Below, piece by piece: positions 42,691 through 50,815 of a stretch of 55,171 bases of DNA; positions within the stretch are counted from its first letter, which is position 1; every line of letters starts with the position of its first letter. Source of the stretch: Thermoguttaceae bacterium. GTDB lineage: Bacteria > Planctomycetota > Planctomycetia > Pirellulales > Thermoguttaceae. Where the stretch lies: contig JAFRXD010000070.1 in NCBI GenBank assembly GCA_017441605.1, positions 1 through 55,171 on the forward strand. The letters are read 5' to 3'. Made by a program: the position numbers and the translations under genes. Under the pieces are notes generated by a model. It had not been told where the DNA came from. It worked only from the letters and a program-made list of their open reading frames with translations, and did no database searches.

Positions 42691-44757
42691 CTACGCCTCG
42701 TTCTCTCGCGCCTCCCACGTCCGAAAGACGAGCAGCGCCCAAAGCCGCGCCGCGTGGTCGAACTTCTCCTCCTCGTGCTCCCGAATCAGGCGCTCAATAA
42801 ACCCCGCGTTAAATAGCGGCGAGCGCTTCGTCGACGGGTCGAGCAGAACCTCGCGCAGGAGCTTGTTGAGCGGTCCGCGAAACCAGACGTCGAGCGGAAC
42901 CCCGAACCCCGTCTTGGGGCGCGCGTCGATCTCCTCCGGAAGAAGCTCCGCGCACGCCTCGCGCAAAATATGCTTCCCGCGCTTCCCGCGCAATTTATAG
43001 CGCAAGGGGATTCTCAGCGCCAGCTCGACGACGTTCGGATCGAGCAGCGGCGCGCGCGTTTCGAGCGACCGGCTCATCGACGCGACGTCGACTTTCGTCA
43101 TTACGTCCCCCGGCAAATAGGTCAAAAGGTCGGCGAACGAGATCGCGCCGGTCGCGTCGCGACGCGAGAATTTCCGATGGGCGTCCCGTAGAAAATCGAG
43201 GCAATCGACGCGCGCCGCGTCTTGACGCCCGGTCGGGTCGTTCTCGTCGAACTCGCGACAAAGCCGCCAATAGTCGTCGCTTAGCAGCGCGTCGAGTCGC
43301 GCGCGATTAAAGATCGCGATCCACTGAAAATACCGCTCCAACGCGTCCATCCCGACCGTTTCGAGAAACCGTCGCCCGCGACGCCAAATCGAGCGCTGCG
43401 CGACCGAATTGGGCAAAAGCGCGCGAATCGGTCCGGCGAGAAGCCGGCGAATCGCCATTGGCGCGCGATCGATTAGCCCCGAGAGCGCGACCGCCTTATA
43501 GCGATCGTACCCGCAGAACAGCTCGTCTCCCCCGTCGCCCCCCAGCGCGACCGTTACCTCGCGACGCGTCGTTTCGCACAAATAGAGGGTCGGGATCGCG
43601 GAGCTGTCGGCGAACGGCTCGTCGAACCGCGCGACCAGCTCCGGCAAGACCTTCTCGACGTCCGGCTCCACAAAAAATTCGGTATGGTCCGTGCCAAACC
43701 GCTCCGCCGTCCGCTTGGCGAACGGGGACTCGTCGTACTCCTTTTGCGCGAACCCGATCGAAAAAGTCCGAACTTTGGTCTCCGAAAAGCGTCTCATCAA
43801 ACCGACGACGATCGTCGAGTCGATCCCCCCCGAGAGAAACGCCCCGAACGGAACGTCGCACCGCATCCGAATCCGAACCGCGTCCTCGAGTCGGCGCCGA
43901 AGCTCGAGCTTCGTCTCCTCGAACGTCGCGCCGTCGAACGACTTCGGCTCCGCCGCGTCCAGTCGCGCCGCGCCGATCGCCCCCTCGCGAACCAGCCGAT
44001 CGTAGTCGTCCCGAAGGGTCGGGGAGTTCTCGTCGAAATCGCCGACCTCCTCCGCGCGCCAGTAGCGCTCGACCCGAGGCTCTTCCCCCTCGCGCCAAAG
44101 CAAAAAGGACGCGGGGGGGAGTTTGCTCGCGCCTCGATAAATCGTTCGCGGACACGGAACGTATTGATACGCAAAGTATTGTCGAACCGCGATTAAGTCG
44201 AGGTCGCGAGGGAAGCCCGGAAAAAGTTTGAGCGATTTTAGCTCGCTCGCGAAAAGGATCCGATCCGACTCGACCCGATAGACGAGCGGCTTCTTGCCGA
44301 TCCGATCCCGCGCGAGCAGGAGTCGCCGCTCTTTCGCGTCCCAGATCCCGAACGCGAACATCCCGTCGAATTTCGCGAGACAGTCCAGCCCGAACGTCTC
44401 GTAAGCCTTGAGCAGAACCTCGACGTCCGTCTCCGTGCGGAACGTTCGACCCCGCGCCTTGAGCTCCTCGCGAAGTTCGAGATAGTTGTAGATCTCCCCG
44501 TTGAACGTCAGAAAGACGGTCCCGTCGTCGTTGACGAACGGCTGGCGACCCGCGCTCGAAAGATCGACCACCGCGAGCCGCCGATGACCGAGCGCGAACC
44601 CTTTCTCCTCGACCGGCGCGCCCGGGTAGAGGGGCGAAATCAGCGTCCCGCGATCGTCCGGTCCGCGCGGAAAGAGCGCGTCGGTCGCTCGATCAAGGGT
44701 TTCTTGTTCCACTCGACGTCTCCGGGACGTCCAAACCGCTCCGCATATTCCGCACAT
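42691..44757 (-). CDS. asnB: Asparagine synthase (glutamine-hydrolysing)
   Basis: 688 aa from ATG 44757, chosen because Cys2 of MCGICGAVW must become the N-terminal nucleophile; upstream in-frame starts would block it. N-terminal Ntn glutaminase domain (RGPDDRG, LGHRRLAVVDLS, FNGEIYNYLELR), then an ATP-pyrophosphatase/synthetase domain with PP-loop SGGIDSTIVVG, GGDGGDELFCGYDRY and YLPGDVMTKVDVASM. It makes Asn from Asp + Gln. AsnB-like enzymes in polysaccharide loci can amidate sugar acids or peptides instead; that is only a possibility here. At 688 aa it is somewhat longer than the usual 550-640. Confidence 0.93.
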   Translation of the reverse strand: MCGICGAVWTSRRRRVEQETLDRATDALFPRGPDDRGTLISPLYPGAPVEEKGFALGHRRLAVVDLSSAGRQPFVNDDGTVFLTFNGEIYNYLELREELKARGRTFRTETDVEVLLKAYETFGLDCLAKFDGMFAFGIWDAKERRLLLARDRIGKKPLVYRVESDRILFASELKSLKLFPGFPRDLDLIAVRQYFAYQYVPCPRTIYRGASKLPPASFLLWREGEEPRVERYWRAEEVGDFDENSPTLRDDYDRLVREGAIGAARLDAAEPKSFDGATFEETKLELRRRLEDAVRIRMRCDVPFGAFLSGGIDSTIVVGLMRRFSETKVRTFSIGFAQKEYDESPFAKRTAERFGTDHTEFFVEPDVEKVLPELVARFDEPFADSSAIPTLYLCETTRREVTVALGGDGGDELFCGYDRYKAVALSGLIDRAPMAIRRLLAGPIRALLPNSVAQRSIWRRGRRFLETVGMDALERYFQWIAIFNRARLDALLSDDYWRLCREFDENDPTGRQDAARVDCLDFLRDAHRKFSRRDATGAISFADLLTYLPGDVMTKVDVASMSRSLETRAPLLDPNVVELALRIPLRYKLRGKRGKHILREACAELLPEEIDARPKTGFGVPLDVWFRGPLNKLLREVLLDPSTKRSPLFNAGFIERLIREHEEEKFDHAARLWALLVFRTWEARENEA

Positions 44758-44809
44758 CGCGCCTGTTCCTTCCATAGGAGCGAGCCGAAACGCGACCCGC
44801 GCCGACCGT

Positions 44810-44838
44810 ATTGTACCCGAAACGGCGATTCCCCCCAA
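44810..44838 (-). promoter_or_regulatory. Candidate asnB promoter
   Basis: Minus strand TTGGGG (44838-44833), 17-bp spacer, TACAAT (44815-44810), about 53 bp before ATG 44757. Confidence 0.45.
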
Positions 44839-44898
44839 GGGGCGCCGAAAGCGTTTCCCGAGACTTCTCAAAAAGACGACGATCCGAGACCCAAACTA

Positions 44899-44927
44899 TT
44901 GAAATCCGACCGAAATTCGATTACTAT
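44899..44927 (+). promoter_or_regulatory. Promoter of the DUF1570 pair
   Basis: TTGAAA (44899-44904), 17-bp spacer, TACTAT (44922-44927), leader about 50 nt. Confidence 0.65.
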
Positions 44928-44982
44928 AGAAGGCGTTGGGCGCGCGGCGGCGACGCGCCGAGCGCCCTAGGAGCGAAACCCG

Positions 44983-46260
44983 ATGACCAAAACCGTTTTA
45001 ACGTTTGTTTGTTTGATTGCGACCGCCGTCGCGCTCGCGAGCGAGCGAGACCCGCGAGACGCGCGACCCGAACCCCCAGAAGCCCCCCAAGAGACGGCGA
45101 AAAGCGACCCGAAAATCGATCGCGGCGACGACGCGGTCCTCTCGGGGCGCAAGCGCGTCGTCGCGCGGCTCGACCCGGCGTCCGAGGGCGGAGCGCCCGA
45201 GGAAACGACCTTCGTCGGGCGCGAGATCGCCGACTACCGAACCGTCTCCGGCGCGGGCAAGTACGTCTTGGAGGACGAGTTCGGGCGAATGCGAACCGTC
45301 CCCGGCGAGAGCGTCGTCTCGATCGACGACGCCCCCGACTCGACCCTCGGGGAGCTGCGCCGCGAGCTCGCTCAAAAATTGCTCGACGAGTTCGGCGAGG
45401 GGTTCTCGACCAAAACGACCGACCGGTACGTCTTCGTCTACGACGCGTCGGACGGGTACGCCGAATGGTGCGCGCGCCTCTACGAGGATCTCGCCAAAGG
45501 TTTTCTGAAATACGCGGCGAAAAACGACCTCGAGCTCAAAGAGCGGCTCGAGCCGATGGTCGTCGTCATTTTCGCGAAAAAAGAGGACTTCGTTCGCTAC
45601 GCCTCGAAAGAGACCCCGGGCGCCGATAAAATCGCCGCGTACTACAATATGGAGACGAACCGCGTCGCGCTCTACGACCTCTCCCAAACCGAGGGAACGT
45701 CGGAAGCGGCGACCAAGCGTCGGCGAACCTATTTGGAGACCAAGGAGTTCCTCTCGCGCCCGAACGCCGCCTTCAACGTCGCGACGATCGTCCACGAGGG
45801 AACCCACCAGCTCGCGTTCAATCTCGGGCTGTTCCACCGAACCGGCCCCTTCGCGCTCTGGACCGTCGAGGGGCTCTCCCTCGTCTTCGAGACCCCCTCC
45901 GGCAAGGCGTCCCAAGGGGGCTGGTCCTACCGCGCCAATTTCCCGACCAACGAGCGCCAGCTCGCGTTTTTTAGGAACTACGCCGGCTCGACCCGAGCTA
46001 AGGATCCCTTCAAGGAGCTCGTTCGCCAAGACAAGTTCAACGCCGATCTCCAAGGTTCCTACGCCTCGTCCTGGGCGCTCTTTTACTACCTGAGCAAGAA
46101 GCGCCCCAAGGAGCTCGCCGCCTATATGAGGGAAATACAGAGCAAACCGCCCTTTACGGCGTACTCCCCCAACGACCGCGTCGCCGACTTCGAGAAATTT
46201 TTCGGCGACGATTGGGGCAAACTAACGGAGAATATCCTGAAATTCGTTAAGAGGCTCTGA
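44983..46260 (+). CDS. Secreted DUF1570 putative zinc metallopeptidase (copy 1)
   Basis: 425 aa. Signal peptide (MTKTVLTFVCLIATAVALA). About 120 residues follow, including a small SH3-like segment (ETTFVGREIADYRTVSGAGKYVLEDEFGRMR), then the DUF1570 domain: YVFVYDASDGYAEWCARLYEDLAKGF, VVVIFAKKEDFVRY, and the gluzincin-like IVHEGTHQLAFN (H271-E272-x2-H275) with a downstream WTVEGLSLVFE that could supply the third ligand. Likely acts on periplasmic protein or peptide; substrate unknown. AGGAG lies 9 nt before the ATG. First of two tandem relatives. Confidence 0.78.
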   Translation: MTKTVLTFVCLIATAVALASERDPRDARPEPPEAPQETAKSDPKIDRGDDAVLSGRKRVVARLDPASEGGAPEETTFVGREIADYRTVSGAGKYVLEDEFGRMRTVPGESVVSIDDAPDSTLGELRRELAQKLLDEFGEGFSTKTTDRYVFVYDASDGYAEWCARLYEDLAKGFLKYAAKNDLELKERLEPMVVVIFAKKEDFVRYASKETPGADKIAAYYNMETNRVALYDLSQTEGTSEAATKRRRTYLETKEFLSRPNAAFNVATIVHEGTHQLAFNLGLFHRTGPFALWTVEGLSLVFETPSGKASQGGWSYRANFPTNERQLAFFRNYAGSTRAKDPFKELVRQDKFNADLQGSYASSWALFYYLSKKRPKELAAYMREIQSKPPFTAYSPNDRVADFEKFFGDDWGKLTENILKFVKRL

Positions 46261-46325
46261 GAAACCCGGATCTCGGAACCCCTCGAACCACGCGAAACAA
46301 CCGATACCGACAAAGGCGCGAGACC

Positions 46326-48158
46326 ATGCGAAACGCGGCGATTCTTTTCCTCCTTCTCGCGGCGACCGCGGCGATCCCCTCCCCCGTCCGAGCCCAGGGG
46401 AAACTACCCCAAATCCCCTCGATTCCGACCGTCAACGTCCCCATTCCCCCGACGCCCCCTCAGGTTCGGCTACCCGAGCTCTACAGGCGCTTCGCCGGAA
46501 TTCCCGAGCCGGACTACCGCGATTTCCAAAACGGCGAGAAAGAAAAAGAGTCCCTCGAGGAAACGATCGAGAAACTGCTCGAAGAGTTCGGACCCAACGC
46601 TAAATACGGCGTAACGGAGCATTTCGTGTACATTTACGACACGACCGATTCCTACGCGAAGTGGGTCGCGCTCCTCTGCGAGCGAGTCGAGTCGACCTAC
46701 GAGAAGTTCGTTCGCTATATGGGCGTCGGTCGGGAGGAATTGACCGATCCGATGATCGTCCTCGTCTTTACGAACAAGGAGGACTACGAGGCGTACGCGA
46801 CGCGCGTCTTTTCGGAGTTCGCGGGGCGCAAGAACAAGCCGATCGGTTTCTATTCCTCCGGGTCGAATCGCTCCGCGTTCTTCGATATGACTCTCAAAGA
46901 GCGAAACATCGTCGAGGAGCCGAAAGAGAAGAAAACCCTCGAGGAAATCGCGACGGAGATCGTTACCCGTCCCGAAGGGCTCGAAACCCTCTCGGTCGTC
47001 GTTCACGAAACGACCCACCAAGTCTCCGCCAATCGAGGACTATTCGCTCGATTTAGCAAAAACCCCGACTGGGCGAACGAGGGGCTCGCCATGCTCTTCG
47101 AGGCCCCCGTCGGCGAGGCGAAGGACGGAGGATGGAAAGTAACGACCGATTTCGGTCCCAACTTGCGGCGCATCAGGGAGTTCCAACAATTCGCGAGATC
47201 GTCGACCGAGAACCCGTTGCGACGCGTCGTCTCCTCCGAGTCGATTAACGGCGACGTCCCCGGCTCTTACGAGGCGTCCTGGGCGCTCTTCTCGTACCTC
47301 TACAAGAAACATCCCAAGCGGCTGGCGGGGTACCTCTACCACACCGCCTCCCAGCGCCGATCGTCCTATCCCGCGCTAACGCGAATAAACGAATTCGAGA
47401 CCTTCTTCACCGACGACTGGGACAGACTGTACCAAGAGGTCCGCGCGTTCGTCGACGAGTTGGAAAAGAATCCGTACTCCTTCCTCCCCCAACCCCCCAA
47501 AGAGGAGGACGAAAAGAAGGACAAGAAAAGCAAGAAAGAGGAGGAGAAGAAGGAGGAAAAAGGCGCCGACGCCCCCGAGGCGAACGAGAAAAACCCCGAA
47601 AAGCCGAACGAAAATCCCGAGCCAAACCGCGCCGAGCCCGCGAAAACCGACCCCGACGCGCCAAAAGTCGCGCTCCCCAAGCCGGAGGAGCACGAAAAGA
47701 GCGGCGTCGCGAACGAGCCCCCCGAATCCGAGAGCGAGTCCGAGCGCGTCGTCGTCGAGGGGCTCGAATTCGACGGCAAAACCTTCGATCCGACCGATCT
47801 CGAGGGCAAGCGCTTCCTGCTCGTCTTCTTCGCCGCCTGGCAAAAGCGCTCCGTCGACGACGTCGAGCTGCTCGCGCGCGAGGCGGAGCGGCTCCGATCC
47901 AAAGGCGTCGAAATCGTCGCCTATTCCCTCGACGACGACCTCGACGCCCTCGCCGAATTCGTCAAAAAGCGAAAGCTCCCCTTCCCCGTTTTGTCGCAAT
48001 ACCTCTCTTGCGAATCGGAGGGCGCCCGATTCGGCGACCTCTCCGAGCGATACGGAAACTTTTCCGCTAATTGCGCCGTCCTCGTCGACAAAGACGGGAA
48101 AATCCTCGAAAAGAAGCTCGCCGGCAAGGAACTCGAGCGAAAGTTGAGCGAACTGTGA
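46326..48158 (+). CDS. Secreted DUF1570 putative metallopeptidase fused to a thioredoxin-fold domain lacking cysteines
   Basis: 610 aa. Signal peptide ending VRAQ, then a Pro-rich stretch. DUF1570 domain at about 75-370 with VVHETTHQVSANRGL (H227-E228-x2-H231) and WANEGLAMLFE. A charged Lys/Glu/Pro-rich linker (about 385-470) leads to a C-terminal AhpC/TlpA-like thioredoxin fold (GLEFDGKTFDPTDLEGKRF, VFFAAW, AVLVDKDGKILEKKLAG). Where TlpA has W-C-x-x-C this protein has W505-QKRS, so it cannot do disulfide exchange and is probably a binding module. Sister of the upstream gene (65 bp gap), presumably co-transcribed. Confidence 0.78.
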   Translation: MRNAAILFLLLAATAAIPSPVRAQGKLPQIPSIPTVNVPIPPTPPQVRLPELYRRFAGIPEPDYRDFQNGEKEKESLEETIEKLLEEFGPNAKYGVTEHFVYIYDTTDSYAKWVALLCERVESTYEKFVRYMGVGREELTDPMIVLVFTNKEDYEAYATRVFSEFAGRKNKPIGFYSSGSNRSAFFDMTLKERNIVEEPKEKKTLEEIATEIVTRPEGLETLSVVVHETTHQVSANRGLFARFSKNPDWANEGLAMLFEAPVGEAKDGGWKVTTDFGPNLRRIREFQQFARSSTENPLRRVVSSESINGDVPGSYEASWALFSYLYKKHPKRLAGYLYHTASQRRSSYPALTRINEFETFFTDDWDRLYQEVRAFVDELEKNPYSFLPQPPKEEDEKKDKKSKKEEEKKEEKGADAPEANEKNPEKPNENPEPNRAEPAKTDPDAPKVALPKPEEHEKSGVANEPPESESESERVVVEGLEFDGKTFDPTDLEGKRFLLVFFAAWQKRSVDDVELLAREAERLRSKGVEIVAYSLDDDLDALAEFVKKRKLPFPVLSQYLSCESEGARFGDLSERYGNFSANCAVLVDKDGKILEKKLAGKELERKLSEL

Positions 48159-48219
48159 GACCGTTTGTCGGCGCCCCCGCGCCGAGAGCCCGGGAGCGTT
48201 TCCACTTTTAGGAGAACTA

Positions 48220-49338
48220 ATGAAAAAGATTGGCTTAGCGACTTTTTTTACCCCGATTAATCACGGCGCGAGGCTTCAAGCCTTCGCCCTTCAAAACGCG
48301 ATCGATTCGACGGGGGCGCGCTGCGAGCTGCTCAACTACGTTCCCGTCACGCAGAGAAAAGCTCGGAACAAATCGTTCAAACTCAACGCGAAGGGCCTTT
48401 ACAACGCGGCGGTCGAGGCGGTTTGCGGGCGGAGCTTGGCGCTCGGCGAGGAGCGATTCCGACAGTTCGACGCCAACTACCGTTTAACCCCCGAGCTGGG
48501 CGACGATTTCGCCCAAAACGACGCGCTCGACTCGTTCGACGCGTTCGTGTGCGGAAGCGATCAAATTTGGGCTCGCGTTTACGAGGACTTCTTCTTTCTC
48601 GACTTCGTTAAGCCCCCCCGAAAGCGCGTCGCCTACGCCCCGAGTTTCGGAACTTCGTCGGTCGCGGAAGAGGACAAGAGCGCCTATCGCGCGCGCCTCG
48701 AAAAGTTCGATTTTCTTTCCGTTCGCGAAATCGAGGGCGCCGCGATTATTCGCGACCTTATATCCAAGGACGTCCCGGTCGTGCTCGACCCGACCTTGCT
48801 ATTGAGCGCCGCCGATTGGAAAAAATGGCAAAAAGAGCCGGCTCGACCCTTCCCCGAAAAATATATTCTGCTCTACGCCGTGCAAAACACGACCCCGTGC
48901 TTGGAGGTCGCCAAGCAGGTTCAAAAATTGTTGAATCTGCCGATTATTGGCGTCGATCTCTCCAAGCGGCTCGCCTTTAATCCCGCCACTAAAAATCGAT
49001 ACGATCTCGGTCCCCAAGAATGGCTGACCGCGTTCGATCGCGCCTCCTACGTCGTCACCTCGTCGTTCCACGGAACCGCGTTCGCCGTCAACTACGGCAA
49101 GCCGTTTTTGACCGTTTGCCAGGGAAACGCCGCGCGCAATTCCAATTCGAGAATGACGTCGTTGTCGAAACTGATCGGGCTCGACGATCGCCTCGTTTTC
49201 CCGGGGGCGAAGATCGAGTCGGCGACCCTGGAAAGCGATTTGTCGAGCGCCCTCGCGCGACTCGAGAACGAGCGCGAAAAGTCGCTGACCTACTTGCGAA
49301 CCGCCCTCGACTCGGTCGAGGCGCGCGACCCGTCCTAG
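48220..49338 (+). CDS. Polysaccharide pyruvyl transferase family protein
   Basis: 372 aa. PF04230-type: N-terminal KKIGLATFFTPINHGARLQAF, FDAFVCGSDQIW, SVREIEGAAIIRDL, PVVLDPTLLL, and the GT-B-like C-terminal SSFHGTAFAVNYGKPF. Members transfer pyruvate from phosphoenolpyruvate onto sugars in exopolysaccharide or cell-wall polymers; many homologues have an unverified acceptor. TAGGAG lies 8 nt before the ATG. Followed after 66 bp by the FrhB/FdhB-type gene, a pairing common in capsule/EPS loci. Confidence 0.88.
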   Translation: MKKIGLATFFTPINHGARLQAFALQNAIDSTGARCELLNYVPVTQRKARNKSFKLNAKGLYNAAVEAVCGRSLALGEERFRQFDANYRLTPELGDDFAQNDALDSFDAFVCGSDQIWARVYEDFFFLDFVKPPRKRVAYAPSFGTSSVAEEDKSAYRARLEKFDFLSVREIEGAAIIRDLISKDVPVVLDPTLLLSAADWKKWQKEPARPFPEKYILLYAVQNTTPCLEVAKQVQKLLNLPIIGVDLSKRLAFNPATKNRYDLGPQEWLTAFDRASYVVTSSFHGTAFAVNYGKPFLTVCQGNAARNSNSRMTSLSKLIGLDDRLVFPGAKIESATLESDLSSALARLENEREKSLTYLRTALDSVEARDPS

Positions 49339-49404
49339 CGCCGATTCCCCTCGCGCTTCGAAGAAACAACGCCCCTCCGATTTGGACTATAGAGGAAAAA
49401 CCGA

Positions 49405-50577
49405 ATGCTTTGCGACATAAACTCTTGCAGCGGTTGCGCCGCTTGCTTTAACGCCTGTCCCAAGGGCGCGATTTCGATGGTCGAGGACGCCGAGGGGTTC
49501 TCGCGACCCCAAATCGACGAGTCCGCCTGCGTTCGTTGCGGACTGTGCGACAAAAGTTGCCCGGTCCTCAATCCGGTCGCGCTCAATCCGCCCTCCCCAA
49601 AGGCGCTCGCCTGCTGGTCTCTCGACAACCCCGTTCGGCTCGACAGCACGTCCGGAGGGGCGTTTTCCGAATTGGCGCTCGCCGTTTTGCGCGAGGGGGG
49701 CGTCGTCTTCGCCTCCGGGTGCGACGAGAACCTCTATTTGCGCGTTCGACGAGTCGAAAACGAGTCCGATTTGGGATCCGTCAGACAATCGAAGTATTGG
49801 CAAAGCGACGTCGGAACCTCGCTCCGCGAAATTAAGGGGGCGCTCAAAGAGGGACGGCGCGTTCTTTTCGTCGGAACCCCGTGCCAGGTCGCCGGGGCGC
49901 GCGCCTATTTGGGAGACCTTCAAAACGATCCCCTCCTCTGGACCGCCGACTTGATTTGCGGAGGCGCCCCGTCCCCGGGCGTCTTCCGAAAATACCTCGA
50001 TTATTTGCGCGAGACCCTCGGGCGAGGAATCCGCTCCATCAATATGAGAGACAAAACCAAATCTTGGGAATTCCCAAGAACTTCCGTCGTTCTGGAAGAC
50101 GGATCGAAGAGGATCTTGCGCGAGGAAAAAGATTGGTTTAAAACCGGTTTTTACAATCGTCTTTTCAACAGACCCTGTTGCGACGAGTGCCCTTACGCGA
50201 ACAAAACGCGCGTCGGGGATCTTACGATCGGAGACTACTGGGGGCTCGGCTCTTTGGATCCGGTCTCTTATCCCAAGAAAAAAGGCGTTTCCGCCGTCCT
50301 ATGCAATACGCCGCGAGGCGAAATGGCGATCGAGGCGATTAAAGAGCGATGCTTTATCGAAGAGAGAAAAAGCGACGAGCTCGTTCAAAGAGCGATGGAG
50401 CGCCCCGCCAAGTCGAATCGGAGACGCGAGGCGTTCTTCGCCGATTTGAAAAAGGAACCGATCCGCGTCGTCGTTAAAAAATACCTGCGAAGGAATTGGA
50501 AAACGCGCCTGCGAAGCGCGGTCGCATCGCTCCTTCCCGCGTCTCTCTGCGCGAAGTTTCTGAAAAAGTCTCGGTAA
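49405..50577 (+). CDS. FrhB/FdhB-family (coenzyme F420 hydrogenase beta-like) iron-sulfur protein
   Basis: 390 aa. Two N-terminal 4Fe-4S motifs: C8-x2-C11-x2-C14-x3-C18 and C42-x2-C45-x2-C48-x3-C52. These are followed by the FrhB_FdhB N- and C-terminal domains (STSGGAFSELALAVLREGGVVFAS, RVLFVGTPCQVAGARAYL, CCDECPYANKTRVGDLTIGDYWG). The C-terminal tail is basic. EPS-associated members sit beside pyruvyl transferases and probably perform a redox step on a sugar or cofactor; there is no sign of F420 biosynthesis or hydrogenase genes here. AGAGGAAAAACCGA precedes the ATG. Confidence 0.85.
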   Translation: MLCDINSCSGCAACFNACPKGAISMVEDAEGFSRPQIDESACVRCGLCDKSCPVLNPVALNPPSPKALACWSLDNPVRLDSTSGGAFSELALAVLREGGVVFASGCDENLYLRVRRVENESDLGSVRQSKYWQSDVGTSLREIKGALKEGRRVLFVGTPCQVAGARAYLGDLQNDPLLWTADLICGGAPSPGVFRKYLDYLRETLGRGIRSINMRDKTKSWEFPRTSVVLEDGSKRILREEKDWFKTGFYNRLFNRPCCDECPYANKTRVGDLTIGDYWGLGSLDPVSYPKKKGVSAVLCNTPRGEMAIEAIKERCFIEERKSDELVQRAMERPAKSNRRREAFFADLKKEPIRVVVKKYLRRNWKTRLRSAVASLLPASLCAKFLKKSR

Positions 50578-50612
50578 ACGACCCTCGATAGACGGTCGGA
50601 ACGTTTCGATCG

Positions 50613-50646
50613 AAGAGTTCGGCGCGAGGCGTCGAGCTCTTTTTTA
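50613..50646 (+). terminator. Intrinsic terminator after the FrhB-like gene
   Basis: AAGAGTTCGGCGC / GCGTCGAGCTCTT, 13-bp stem with two G-U pairs, loop GAG, then TTTTTATT. Confidence 0.85.
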
Positions 50647-50724
50647 TTCCAAGTTCTTCTCGCACAAGTCTTTGCCGCAAAATTTCTTGCGCCGCGTCGT
50701 TTCGCGTCCCGGCGGAAACGCGCG

Positions 50725-50763
50725 CAAAAAAGCCCCGTCGCTCCGAGGAGGAACGACGAGGCT
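50725..50763 (-). terminator. Intrinsic terminator of the giant repeat-protein gene
   Basis: Minus strand AGCCTCGTCGTTCC / GGAGCGACGGGGCT, 14-bp stem with two G-U pairs, then TTTTT. A second perfect hairpin (AATCGGCG / CGCCGATT, 50781-50800) lies between it and the stop codon. Confidence 0.82.
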
Positions 50764-50815
50764 CGCTATTTACCCGAGGAAATCGGCGCGAGCGCCGATT
50801 CCCTATCTATCGAGT

